Assembly: GCA_963402885.1 (NCBI GenBank)
Contig: OY727100.1
Coordinates: forward strand, 21,795,665-21,859,664
Reading direction: 5' to 3'
Length of the DNA stretch: 64,000 nt
Source: Antedon bifida
Lineage: Eukaryota > Echinodermata > Crinoidea > Comatulida > Antedonidae
Shown: positions 1-11,500 of the stretch, one piece after another
Layout of the letters: every line of letters begins with the position of its first letter
How positions within the stretch are numbered: the stretch's first letter is position 1
Notes under the pieces: generated by a model
Seen by the model: only the letters and a program-made list of their open reading frames with translations
The model's database searches: none
Told to the model about the DNA's origin: nothing
Translations under genes and position numbers: made by a program

Positions 1-288
1 ATCAAAGATATGACACAAATTCATGCATCATACACAAATAATTTGCATTTACCCAAATAAACATAACAAAAAAAAAAGAAAATCATTCTACAATTATTCC
101 AAATGTTCTTTTTATAGTGCCTAGAAAGAGTGGGGAGATGGACTGCATCAAAGATATGACACAAATTCATGCATCATACACAAATAATTTGCATTTACCC
201 AAATAAACATAACAAAAAAAAGAAGAAAATCTACAATTATTCCAAATGTTCTTTTTTTAGTGCCGAGAAAGAGTGGGGAGACGGACTG
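1..288 (+). repeat. 146-bp tandem duplication over a KCC 3' splice site
   Basis: Bases 1-146 are repeated at 147-288 with few differences. Each copy holds intron sequence, an acceptor and the first bases of the KCC exon. The right-hand copy (acceptor ending 260) continues into the full exon. The left-hand copy (acceptor ending 117) has TAG where the real exon has GAG, so it is a decayed pseudo-exon. The left boundary may extend beyond the window. Confidence 0.9.
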
Positions 289-3200
289 CGTGGTCTGTCT
301 TTACAAGCTGCACGTTACAGCTTACTGAGGCTAGAAGAAGGACCCCCTCACACAAAGAACTGGAGGTATGCTTTAGCGAATAAAAATGATTGTGTAAAAC
401 GAGTCGAGAATTACACAATATAGGATGTCTTATCAGTTAATGATTTGGAAAATTAATACAGTATTTCTTAGTGGTAACTCTGCTGTTGTTTAAATTAGTG
501 TCTCATGGAACAACTTAGTATTTAAATTTTTTTTTTTTGCTCTTTAGACCCCAAGTGTTAGTTCTTTGTAAGTTGGATGAGGAGTTATTGCCTAAACATC
601 GTAGATTGCTGAGTTTTGCAAGTCAGTTGAAAGCTGGTCGTGGTTTAACTCTCGTCAGCTCAGTTATAGAGGGCGACTACACAACAAAATATCCTGAGAG
701 TCAAGCAGCCGCACAGGTTTGGGTTATTAATTGTTAGTATGGACTTTCCAAATGTATACCAAATACTATAGGTGCTTGAATCATTCACGACACTGATTGG
801 TTTGTGAGCATGCTCAGAAATCTGTTCTTTGTATTTTGTCATCATATTTTGTAATCAAATCGAGTGGTAATGGTAATAAAAGATATAGAATCTGTGTTAT
901 CCCTTATGACCATTTACATGAAGCGTGCGGGCAGTTTACGCTCAGGATAGATATAGATCTATGTGGGACAAGCTATGCGGTTTTCCGCTTACTGTTACCG
1001 CTCGTCTGTGTAAATTGGCCTTTACACATTTATCATATTCCCAATCTTTTATTTACTCTTTCTAATCAACAGGAGTTAAGAAAGGTTATGACTGAGGAGA
1101 AAGTAAAAGGGTTTCACCAAGTACTCATAGCAAGAGATGTCAATGATGGTATCTCTGCATGGTAAGACTCTCCCATAATTAAGACACCAGGTGCCGTATT
1201 CACCATTCACACTTAGGTTAAGGGAAACAAACACAATTTTAAAAATCTTCTATCTAAATGTATACAATTTAAGGGAAATATTTAAATATTTATTGAGTTA
1301 AGTGAAATACTTAATATTTAAGGGAAATATCTCACTTAAGTGTGATTGGTGAATACGGCCACAAACCCCAATAGAATCAAGTTGGCCTCGTGTTTACATT
1401 CTTGATTCTACCATGCCTACTACAATAAACCTCTTGTGGGAAACCCCTAGAAGATACTTTCCCATAATACAATCGAGGGGCAATATATGTTTTAATAAAG
1501 ATGCTCTCCAGGTGGAATGCCATCCTGAGATAAGTAGTAATAATTAATACAGTAGTTTTCTTCTTCTTGTTTTTTAATTAATTTTTATGTAATTTTACTT
1601 TCTATGGACCAGAGATTCCGAAATAAAAGATGAATGATTGAATGAATACTACGGCTCTATTCAAAAGACAGCTCTATTAATAAATTTAAAATATTTAAAT
1701 ATTGTTATCATTTGTTACAGCATCCAGATGTCTGGTCTCGGTGGACTTCAACATAATACAGTAATCGCTGGTTGGCCCTACGGGTGGCGACAATCTACTG
1801 ATGACAGAGCATTTAGAGTCTTCCTTAGTAAGTCTAAACCAATTATATAAAATTGAGATTAAATTTAATTAAATGACCCTTAAATGTGTAAACTTTATAA
1901 GTTCACTAATACTGTAGTAGTATTTTATCTGTTTTTTACAAAGTACAATTATAATATTTTTTGTTTTTTTATTTCCTAGATGTTGTTCGCAACGTGTCCT
2001 CAATGCATAACGCACTTCTTGTTCCGAAGAACATAACGCTGTTTCCTAGCAACGATCAGAAGCTTGAAGGGGGCAGTATTGATGTCTGGTGGATTGTCCG
2101 TATCTTTTTTATTGATTATGTTATTATATTTTTCATTATTTTAATATTATTTTATCTATTTTTTACTGAAGATGGATTATTGACAATTATTGTTCTTGTG
2201 TTAAAGAAAATTGAAATGTTTAGATGAGTGTACACATATTAATTAATATTAACAATAAATATTTAATGAAAAATGTCAATGTAAGTGCCAGATTTTGCAT
2301 GTGTGGCTTTTGCTCAGTCCAGCCTTACCCCATCCTATTGACGATGATCACTTTATAGCTAAAATAGCTTAAAATAAAATTTGATATCTGTATTTTTTAA
2401 AAAAAATTTTATATATAATATACTATGTAAAAATTCCTTATTCTAGCTATTGTTCTTGAATATAATTTGTTTTATCATTCCTTAACTGTTGTTCAGATGA
2501 TGGAGGTATGCTAATGTTACTGCCGTTCCTCCTAAGACAACACAAAGTATGGAAGAACTGTACTATGAAGATATACACTGTGGCCCGTATCCTTTTTTGT
2601 ATTGCAATGCTCACAGCATTTAGTGCTAATACTATTTCTTTTCTTCTTTTTATACACATCCAACAGCGAGTACCTCGCCAATTACAGGACGGATAAACTA
2701 TTTTAATAATTGATCATGCTTATAAACTAAGTTGAAAGAGTTGTGAGTTTAATACAACCCTGGCACTAGGTCAGGATTGAACCCCGGACCTTGTGATTGG
2801 AAGGCAAGCATGTTAACCACCAAGCTACAGCTCAACTATGCTGTGCTCTAAACCATGGAAGGTTTTAAGCTCTAGCTATAGGTTTGGCCCTAGTTTGAAG
2901 CCGGTCCTCAATCTACGTGTCCATCAACTGGTTTTTTGTTTGTTGTAATACTCACAGTATTTGAATAACTACAGACAGCTTCAACACCCAACAAAGTGTC
3001 CTCTTAATAGGGGTGTCCTCTGAATAATGTTTGGCTGTGTTGTTAAGATATATTTCCCTGTGTTTGTTGAACGGGAAAGTTTCCCCTTATAGGAGTGTCT
3101 AAATAGATGACTAAATGACTAAAGCTCTGTCTACACTATCAAACTAATTTGACAAAAAAAGTGTGATGTGCCCAAATATGGTAGTGATATGACATCATCA

Positions 3201-5881
3201 TCACGTTTTTTTGTCGCATAAAGTTTGATAGTGTAGACAGACCTTAAGAATAGAATATACCACATAATGATAGTAAATGCTTCTTGACAACATTTAACAG
3301 AAATGGAAGATAACAGCATTCAAATGAAGAAAGATTTAAAAACATTTCTGTATCATTTGAGAATTGACGCCGAGATTGAAGTTGTTGAGTTGGTAAATTA
3401 CTTACCCAAACCATTTTACATTTAATTGTTGTAGTTGTAGATATTTATAGACACAACCAGTGGCATAACGGCTATGAGGACTCACTGGCTAAATCCAGTG
3501 CCCGGTGCTTATAGGAGCCCTGAACAGGACCGGAGGAGAAATAGGGCATTAAAATATGTTGAAACAGACTAAAATCGCCCAAGGCCTCCAGCGGTCATTT
3601 AGCGTCCCTAAACCATCTCAGGCCTCTGTGTTATGTCACTGGCCACAACCCTATAACAATGATTAGTCTTTGTAACCAATTGATTTGTTTTGCTAGCCTG
3701 GTTGTGACATCTCGGCTTACACGTATGAGAGAACTTTGTTGATGGAACAGAGGACCCAACTACTGCGTCAGATGAAACTCACTCGTAAAGAGAGCTCTTT
3801 TAATGTAAGTATCTCATATTTGAAACCTCTAGTCTTAAAGGTCATAGGTCATACAAGGGTAGTTTAATCACGTAAAGAGAGTGCTTTTGATGTATCTCAC
3901 ATTTGAAACCTCTACATAAAGGTCATAGGTCATACAAGGATAGTTTAATTACGTAAAGAGAGCTCTTTTGATGTAAGTATCTCACATTTAAAACCTCTAG
4001 TCTTAAAGGTCATAGGTCATACAAGGATAGTTTAATTACGTAAAGAGAACTCTTTTGATGTAAGTATCTTACATTTGAAACCACTAGTCTTAAAGGTCAT
4101 AGGTTAAAATTAAACTAATGTAATGTTATAGGCTCAAGCAATTGTCGATCTTCATCACATCCCTGCAAGTGAAACCGACGGCGCCTCTCCGGCAAAAAAC
4201 ACAGGACGTAAAGTTCGATTTGCCCGACAAGAGTCGTCTCCATTTGACGAGGAAAGTGAAAAGGAAGATGTGCTGAATGTGTCCAATTTAGCGAATATTA
4301 GTGAGATTACGGAAGACGATGTTGATTTAATGGACATGGAACCGGAGAAACAGAAGGCTGATGCAGCTGGTAATGATACTGATGGGTTGCTTGACATTAA
4401 ACCGTAAGTGATGTGCCCAATGGTAGTGATATGCTCAAATATGTTAGTGATATGCCCAAATATTATTATGTATGTTGTCTACACTTTCAAACCAATTTGA
4501 CAAAAAAGTGTGATGTATGGGCACATCACATTTTTTTGTCACATAAAGTTTGATAGTGTAGACAGAGCGTTAGACAAGACATACATAGTATTAAGCTCTG
4601 TCTACACTATCAAACCAATTTGACAAAAAAGTGTGATGTGCCCAAATATGGTAGTAATATGATGTCATCGTGTCCATATATGGGCACATCACACTTTATT
4701 GTCACATAAAGTTTGATAGTGTAGACAGCTTTATAGAAATTGTGGTCAAATTTTGATTATTGGTCGTTTTTGAGGTTTTAAATGATGTAGTTAAAGACAA
4801 AAATTCCCATGTTAATTTTTGTTTGTTTTTTTTTTTTTATTAGATCTGATCGTAATGTACGTAGAATGCACACAGCCGTTAGACTGAATGAGATCATCGT
4901 GGAGAAGTCTCACAAAGCACACCTTGTAATATTAAACTTGCCTGGACCACCTAAGTTGCAGCGAAAAGAACAAAACTGTATCCTTTAACAAATTCATGTT
5001 TACTTCCATAGAAACTGGACTACCTAAGCTGTAGACAAAAGTGTACCCTTAACAAATTCATGCTTACTACCAAAGAACTTATAACACAAGAATCTCCTGT
5101 TCTTCAATTTGCATTCAAAACACAGTATCGGAAGTACAGAGTTAAAAGGTCAAACTGGGCGACGCCATTTCACAGCATGGAGCAGCGCCCTCTCCAAACT
5201 ATCAATTCCTATAGAGGGCTCAGTCAAATATTCTATCCCCTCTATAGTATTAGCAGATACCTTCTATGATTTTGACTTTCTAATTTGATGAGGCCGTGCT
5301 ACTCCATGGCTTACAATGGCGCCACCCATTAGCTCTATCTATCCTACAATGCCTTTCGAAATTTGTACACGCTTTGGACGAGCAGGAGATTCTTGTGTTA
5401 CTACCATAGAAAATAACCATGATTCCACTGCAGTTACTGCAGTACAGCTATATTTTATTTATTCTTTAACCTGTTTATGTAATTATTTAGCAAGCTTTTT
5501 GGAGAGTAATCCAAACACACTGTTTATTGCAGTGACTGTAAACTAAATTCATACATTATTGCAGTAAAATATGTAGTTACTGCAGTAACTGTAGTAGAAT
5601 AATTTTGACAAGATTCCTAAATGAAATGAAAGGAGAACCAACGAGGCTCAACTAAGCAATGGATGCCTTTTGTCACTGTTTACTATCTTTATTTTTTTGT
5701 TTGTGATATTACATGCAATAATGTGCTCTCAATCTTTATATGTTATAAACGTGAAATTAATAATGAAATTTTCCTTAAAAGTTTAACAGATATGGAATAT
5801 CTTGAGGTCTTAACAGAAGGTCTTGAACGTGTTCTGATGGTTCGTGGAGGAGGTCGAGAGGTCATCACAATTTATTCCTAA
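261..5881 (+). CDS. SLC12A4-7-like (KCC): K-Cl cotransporter (SLC12A4-7 type), C-terminal half, 5' truncated by the window
   Basis: Electroneutral K+/Cl- symporter of the plasma membrane, used in cell-volume and chloride control. Coding exons: 261-365, 548-716, 1073-1161, 1721-1827, 1980-2099, 2497-2586, 3301-3392, 3697-3804, 4132-4403, 4844-4977, 5790-5881; phases are consistent and give 458 aa. Only the cytosolic C-terminal domain is present; membrane segments lie to the left. Diagnostic stretches are [63 protein letters not shown] and the C-terminus [12 protein letters not shown]. The conserved [11 protein letters not shown] segment holds the threonine that WNK-SPAK/OSR1 phosphorylates in vertebrate KCCs (KCC2 T1007, KCC3 T1048). 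The acidic exon 4132-4403 is poorly conserved. Three introns look U12-type. I cannot assign a vertebrate paralogue; invertebrates commonly have one KCC. Confidence 0.96.
1191..1365. mobile_element. MITE family B in a KCC intron
   Basis: About 175 bp with imperfect terminal inverted repeats of about 25 bp: the left end reads GCCGTATTCACCATTCACAC and the right end is its near reverse complement, ending GGTGAATACGGCC. The interior is AT-rich with repeated TTAAGGGAAATA motifs. No coding capacity, so a non-autonomous DNA transposon. Confidence 0.75.
2100..2496 (+). other. U12-type intron in KCC
   Basis: The donor reads GTATCTTTTT, one base from the U12 consensus GTATCCTT. ATTCCTTAACT lies about 12 nt before the AG and matches the U12 branch consensus TTCCTTAAC exactly. 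Phase 1, between IDVWWIV and HDGGMLML. Confidence 0.8.
2640..2836 (-). mobile_element. tRNA-derived SINE family 1
   Basis: Reverse-strand copy of the element also found at 7052, 43101 and 59470. On the minus strand it has an A-box-like TAGCTTGGTGG and a B-box like GGTTCAATCC, then a body ending near CTCGCTGTTGGATG and an A-rich tail. Confidence 0.85.
2975..3100. repeat. CCCCTATTAAGGGGACAC module, degenerate copy
   Basis: AAAGTGTCCTCTTAATAGGGG and nearby TTTCCCCTTATAGGAGTGTC match the dispersed module seen best at 50083-50152. Inverted-repeat arrangement, no coding capacity. Confidence 0.55.
3122..3246. mobile_element. MITE family A copy
   Basis: Terminal inverted repeats of the TCTGTCTACACTATCAAAC type enclose the family core TGTGATGTGCCCAAATATGG. 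Short interior. Lies in a U12-type KCC intron. Confidence 0.9.
3460..3650. repeat. dispersed repeat shared with 43605-43760
   Basis: The segment containing GGGCATTAAAATATGTTGAA and GCCCAAGGCCTC also occurs in a TSNAXIP1 intron. Its GGGGCCCCTG-type parts resemble the 69-bp array at 39.9-40.25 kb. Family unknown. Confidence 0.6.
3784..4106 (+). repeat. Four-copy tandem duplication of a KCC 5' splice site
   Basis: Units of about 81-87 bp begin at 3784, 3871, 3952 and 4039. Each starts with the last about 20 exon bases (CGTAAAGAGAGCTCTTTT) followed by intron sequence. Units 1, 3 and 4 keep a GTAAGTAT donor; unit 2 has lost the GTAAG. The first unit holds the donor (3805) that keeps the KCC frame. 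Confidence 0.9.
4474..4571. mobile_element. MITE family A copy, shortened
   Basis: TTGTCTACACTTTCAAACC at the left and AAAGTTTGATAGTGTAGACA at the right enclose a reduced core. Copy-like core fragments lie just upstream (4408-4460). Confidence 0.8.
4594..4731. mobile_element. MITE family A copy
   Basis: Near-complete element with both inverted repeats and the ATATGGTAGTAATATG core, 20 bp after the previous copy. Preceded by TTAAGCTCTG. Confidence 0.9.
4978..5789 (+). other. U12-type intron, last intron of KCC
   Basis: Donor GTATCCTTTA is a perfect U12 5' splice site; the branch site TTTTCCTTAAAAG lies about 11 nt before the AG. Phase 1, between QRKEQN and [12 protein letters not shown]. Confidence 0.85.
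5424..5612. mobile_element. Palindromic element family C
   Basis: Ends are built from CTGCAGTTACTGCAGTA and its complement, with GTTTATTGCAGTGACTG inside. The same organisation recurs near 35.7-36.1, 57.9-58.1, 61.0-61.2 and 63.9 kb. No ORF; a MITE-like element. Confidence 0.7.
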
Positions 5882-6420
5882 AAGGTTGGCCAGGTAACAA
5901 AGAGCAACTCGGCTAACATTCTTTGACTCATGGGAAGGTTATTGACTCATGGAAAGGTTATTGATTTATGGGAAGGTTTATTGACTCATGCGAAGATTAT
6001 TGATTCATGGGAAGGTCTTTGATTCATGGGAAGGTTTACGTTTACAAACAAATGGAACTTCCTCAAAACCTGACTTTTTTATATAAAATATATGTGTAAA
6101 TTTACTTAGGATAAAATGATGATGGCATAGTTTAAAATATAAAATGCTGATATATTTTAAGTTTAGTATTAGGTATTTTTTAAAACAGTTTAGCCAAATA
6201 TTAAACTACCTTAATAAGTGTTGTATTTTTTTACGTGACTTCTGTACGGTGTGCTTGTTAAAAACAGGTAAATTTACTTAAATTATATTAACTGAAATTA
6301 ATGTTTTGTAATTTTGTAAACTAATTTGTAGTTTAAACTAAAAAGAAAGTCTATTATGTGTTAAGCTAGATGTAATTGTGTTTACGTATTTGGTATCTTA
6401 ATAAAAAAACTTTATCTTTA
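5882..6420 (+). other. KCC 3' UTR (inferred) with poly(A) signal
   Basis: AATAAA at 6400-6405 is the first canonical poly(A) signal after the KCC stop, which would give a 3' UTR of about 540 nt. Inferred from position only. Confidence 0.5.
5922..6038 (+). repeat. About 20-bp tandem repeat in the KCC 3' flank, with TGACTCA sites
   Basis: Six degenerate units of the form TTGACTCATGGGAAGGTTA start about 40 bp after the KCC stop, so probably in the 3' UTR. Three units contain the AP-1/TRE palindrome TGACTCA. Whether these sites are used is unknown. Confidence 0.75.
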
Positions 6421-8040
6421 CAGACAAAATGGCGTCTGTAGAGATGTGACTGTTCGTCACGCTTGATCAAGCAACCACGGTGCTTCTTTAGCTATGCATC
6501 AGCTGCCATAGAGAGAAAAAAGTTATATTTTATATGTTTAGTTTTTGTATCCATCGCTGTTATTTGGTAGTTGTCGCGTTTTAAGGTCGATCGCGACAAA
6601 ATAAAAGCTCGCGTAATAGTCATGTGCGTATAAAACTTTACCCGCCATTTTATAGCAATAGCAATCACCAGTAAATCCACGATTTTAAAACAACCTAAAC
6701 ATTGTAAAAAAAGTGCAGAACTTTTTCATTTATTTATTTTGTTATTTACGGGGTGAGAGAGAGCTAAGTAGGTAATCCCACACCCCCTCCCCCTTTGGAT
6801 TTGCCTATTTAAATATATTTAGCAACTTATACTGTACGCATGCTTGTCTAATCTGGTGTACAACCAATTCCTATACTTAGGAGGTGATCCGCCGATGTAA
6901 ATAATATTTCATTTATTTTGTAGATTCTGCGAAATTCAGGATGTTATAATAATCGCATGCTGCAACAACTTATATCACCTTAATCATAGCATTTATTTCA
7001 TAGTTTTACTAATTATTTTTCTACAGTTAATTGTAAGGAAAGACATTGGAGTGGAGCTGTAGCTTGGTGGTTAACGTGCTTTCCTTCAAATCCCAAGGTC
7101 CTGGGTTCAATCCTGACCTAGTGCCAGGGTTGTAACTCACAACTCTTTAAACTCCACTCCCTAAGCCTCAAATGAGACTTTATAAGCACGATAAATTATA
7201 AAATAGTTTATCCATCCTGTAATTGGCGAGTTACTCGCTGTTGGATGCGTATGAAATAAAAAAAAAATAGTTTTGTATGAGTGAAATGCTGTTATAGAGA
7301 TTATATTATAGTCTGTGTATTAAGTGTATAGGTTTTGTAAATGTGATGCCTTTAGTTGCGATTGTAGATGTTGGTATATTGAAGGGATAAATAGAGGTTG
7401 GTTCACACACATTACAATTATTAAAGATTGGTTCACATTAGTAAAGCATATAAATACTGTACATATTAGAATATGGGTTTGGCACACATTCAAATAGGGG
7501 TTATTTCACACTAGAGTTATTAAAGGTTGTTTTACACTAGTTAGGTATTACAGGTACTACTCTACACATTAAAAACACAGTTACACAGTCAAGGAATTAA
7601 CGATGGTTCACTTCAGAGTAAAGCCAAAATGAGGCGTGTTCACACTAGAACACTTTTTATGATGCAGTGTGTACCATAAGACATGTTTATGTTAGCCTAA
7701 CATGAGGAAGCACATTTGCCAATATACCGTCTCAATGATCTCATCTACAATGTCATTGCATTGTTTTAAACAATAATATATTGTAAACTTCCAATATTTT
7801 CTATTAAAACCTAATTAAATGTAATACTTTGTGATATCAGATTTTTAGGTAGTTAAAACTGCATCCTTGTATATTGTGTTTATATTTCGTATCGTTACCA
7901 TAGACACCAATGTTTTAAATAAATATTCTGTAGTAAATGCACCCACTTTTTAATAATTATGTTTTATCGGACTGATGACTACACACTTTTTTCTGCAGTA
8001 TGTTCAGTATTGGACTTTGATCTACATTATTATTCTTATG
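6421..8040. other. Intergenic between KCC and RGS22 copy A
   Basis: Apart from a SINE (7052-7269) I see no gene. Degenerate GGTTCACACTAG motifs recur at 7390-7650. The region is AT-rich with no recognisable coding exon. Confidence 0.6.
7052..7269 (+). mobile_element. tRNA-derived SINE family 1
   Basis: Starts GGAGCTGTAGCTTGGTGG (A-box) with B-box GGTTCAATCC about 45 bp on, then a family body and a terminal A-run. Not a working tRNA gene: no cloverleaf can be closed. Confidence 0.88.
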
Positions 8041-8045
8041 GACAG

Positions 8046-8350
8046 TGACGTCACTATCAAAATATGACAAACTATCGCATTGTGCTGACGTCAAAAACTA
8101 TCGCATTGTGCTGACGTCAAACTATCGCATTGTGACGTCAAACCATCACAATGTGACGTCAAGCTATCGCAATTTAACGTCAAGCTATCGCATTTTAACG
8201 TCAACCATTTTATGTCAACGTAACTATCGAAAAGTAACGTCGATCTATCAAAATATGACGTCAAACTATCGCAATGTGACGTCGAACTATCGAAATGTGA
8301 CGTCAAACTATCGCAATTTGCTGACGTCAAACTATTGCAATGTGACATCA
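8046..8350. repeat. 19-22 bp minisatellite rich in CRE palindromes (TGACGTCA)
   Basis: About 14 units of the form TGACGTCAAACTATCGCAA, eight with a perfect TGACGTCA, the CREB/ATF palindrome. Ends about 170 bp from the RGS22 copy A stop. The same repeat stands at the matching place after copy B, so it predates the duplication. Confidence 0.88.
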
Positions 8351-8521
8351 AATCAAAATACTATTGTAAATATTGTTTGTATTATGTCATATTATTCGGG
8401 GTAAAAATAAATCATAAGCTCAAGTCACGATACTTCACTTTTATTGATACAACACAATCGTTTTCGTTTGATGACGTCATGAAAGTTAAAAAAATATATA
8501 TATTCTATGTTGGATTCTGCA

Positions 8522-11500
8522 TCAAGTACTAACAGGCATAGCCTGTTGTGCAAATTTTAACTGGTGTTTAATGGTATTTATAGACTGGCTAAACCTTCTC
8601 AGTCCCTGCGACTGCATCGCGTTCAGAAGTAGTTTACTTTCGTTTGTACCGCCGCTGTCAAATTCACCGGATTGGTATAATTGCCGCATCATGCTGCGGT
8701 AACGGCCCTGTTTTACTGTCGACTTTGGTTTAGGCGGTAAGATTAGTTGGAGACCGTGTTGCAAGTTGAACGTTATCTTTGGTGCGTCATCCACTATCAA
8801 GTACAAAAGTCAACACAATTCGTATGAAATCTTATTAATTATAATATAAATTTGTGTTTATGAAATGATATCTAATTAAAAATTATAAAACTGCAAAACC
8901 ATTTTTTAAAAAGAATAATAAAACCATTAGCGGTAATTTGGTTACAGACGTAAATAAGCCGTATGTTTTGCTTTCGGTGGCTGCTTGATTATTATAATTT
9001 ATTTTTATGACGTCATACTCACCAGATCTTCCAGTAGCCTGTTTAAATTTGTATTGACCATCCGTAAACTGTAATGGTGGATTCCTGATGCTGTGCGTGC
9101 GCTGAATGGTTGCAGATGACGTTGATTCCATTCGACGTACTGGGGCAAACCGTTCTCGGCAAAATCTTTAACAAGAAATTGAGGATTTTTTAGATCGATG
9201 CGGTACAGTACTTTTTCTAGTATACTCCGTAAATAAAAGAGAACACATTTTAATTGAAATCGTCAGAAGAGGTATTACGTAATAAATAAAAAAAACAATT
9301 TGAAAACATTTATTGACTACTCTAAGCAAATAGCGAACATGGTGGGAAGGATTTGGGAGAAAATGTGACGTTTGCTCCCAAAACCCTTCCCATCATGCAT
9401 TGAGCAATGACGTTCCTCGCGAAATCAAGGTAATCTCTTCTTCCTCGGTCACATTTGCCTAGACAGAAGAAGAGATTACCTTCCTAAATGTACTTAACCT
9501 AACCCTCTAAATAATCTCTCAACTATTAACACGCTATTGATAGACATCGAACCCAGGGTTCGTCAATTGACTATGATCGCAAGTAGTTAGACCAGTAAAA
9601 GTGGTCAAGGTAATTGCGTGTGCTAAGGAGAAAGCTTCGTTCCCACTAGAAACGTAACGCAAGCAAGTTGACCAATGACAAGCAACAGTTCAATAATCCA
9701 TCGCTTGTGATTGGTCATTGCGTTGATTAAGAAATGAGTAGATTGGATCAGAGAAATGAAAAAGATAGGAAAATGGATTTCTTACTTCTTCCAGCAGTAG
9801 AGTACAACAGCGAATATTGATACTGTCGCGTCGTGGAACAATCCTCTTTCTATCAGTCCACGATTTGCTGTATCCAGAATCTGATCTGCTATTTCTTGCG
9901 ATATGTTAATCTGAAATGGCAGGTAGAGTAGTAGCCACATTAACAGTCGCTGAGGAAGGATTCATCTAAGCCACCGTGCCATTCGCATACACCACGCACA
10001 GGATCCGGTACTTCGCGCGCAGGACACCAAACGTATCGTCACGCACCAGAACGGCAGGATTCCGACTATGGAACGCCGTAATTGCTGGTGGTAGCATCTC
10101 ATTTGTCTAATCTAATGCTCTGCCTACATTATCAAACTTTTATAGTGCGACAAAAAATGTGATGTGCTCATATATGGACACGGTGATGTCATATCACTAC
10201 CATATTTGGGCACATCAGTTTGATAGTGTAGACAGAGCTTAAGGAGTTGTTGTAGCTACTAACCTGTAGCTTAGGTAGTACATGTGAATCAATGTAACAG
10301 CTGATAATGGCTCGTGCCTTCAGTTGGACAAACTCTTCGTCGTCAATTGTGTAGGTTCCTTGTGAGGCTGCCCTGACGGCGTTATCAGCCAATTGTTTGT
10401 ACCTGTCAAATTAATTGTTAAACTTCGACTAAACTTTCTTAGCGCAGAGTCTGTTTATACCTATGCACAAACAATTGACAATGCAAAGCGTGCTTAAGCT
10501 TAGTTCTTACTAGGATGCAACGCAGGGACGTAAACGCATCGGAAGTTTGACTATTAAAGTGGTCAAAGTAATTGCGTTGCGCTTATGTACTTTTATGTGC
10601 TAAGAACCAACCTGTAAGATTCGTTGTCACTTAAGAGACGTAACGAAAGCAAGTTGGCCAATGACAACCGACAGTTAAATAATCCATCGCCTGTGATTGG
10701 TTAAATCGCTTACGTTGCGCGTACGCCCTTGTGCTGCGCCTCCAGTGGGAACCAAGCATTATGGAAACGTTGTATTGCTTGATGTCTGGTTGGCGGTTAT
10801 TAGGCCTACAGATTGTCGTCATATTGACGCGGATTGTAGCCTACCTTGATGTCTGGTTGGCGGTTATTAGGCCTACAGATTGTCGTCATATTGACGCGGA
10901 TTGTCGCCTACCTTGATGTCTGGTTGGCGGTTATTAGGCCTACAGATTGTCGTCATATTGACGCGGATTGTAGCCTACCTTGATGTCTGGTTGGCGGTTA
11001 TTAGGCCTACAGATTGTCGTCATATTGACGCGGATTGTAGCCTACCTTGATGTCTGGTTGGCGGTTATTAGGCCTACAGATTGTCGTCATATTGACGCGG
11101 ATTGTAGCCTACCTTGATGTCTGGTTGGCGGTTATTAGGCCTACAGATTGTCGTCATATTGACGCGGATTGTAGCCTACCTTTCTACCTCTGCTAAAAAT
11201 CTGACGTCGTTCTGAATTCTTTCAACAATCACTACTTTGTTGCAGATCACTCGTTTAAGTAGAATACCGGATTGTTTTTGTTCTGGCAGAAAAAACGAAA
11301 TGTTTAAAGTAGTGCGATGGCGTTAGTTACAATCTGTTATGCATGAGTAATTAATGAATGACGTAATGCATAAACGGGGAAAGATTTGTACTCGTGATAT
11401 ATCTTGTATTATAAAGGTGAAATTAACTTAGCTGATTGACGTTGTTTTGTACTTATTGACCGCGCTCCATCAGAGGCATACATTTTGATAAAAATCAATA

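Larger units (their letters stand above)
2587..3300 (+). other. U12-type intron in KCC
   Basis: The donor GTATCCTTTT is a perfect U12 5' splice site. The branch candidate TTCTTGAC (one mismatch to TTCCTTGAC) lies about 13 nt before the AG at 3300. With the preceding intron, this places the 90-nt exon 2497-2586 between two U12-type introns. It carries a SINE and a MITE-A copy. Confidence 0.8.

Noticed and set aside
5060-5546. Open frames in the last KCC intron
   Set aside because: No similarity to the cotransporter, and they lie inside a U12-type intron with clear flanking exons.
7052-7130. tRNA gene
   Set aside because: A- and B-boxes are present but no cloverleaf closes, and the sequence continues into a shared SINE body repeated at three other sites.
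8045-8404. Open frames over the CRE-like minisatellite
   Set aside because: Repeat artefact with no conserved protein feature.
10779-11180. CRISPR-like regular array
   Set aside because: Units are contiguous with no unique spacers, in a eukaryotic intron.
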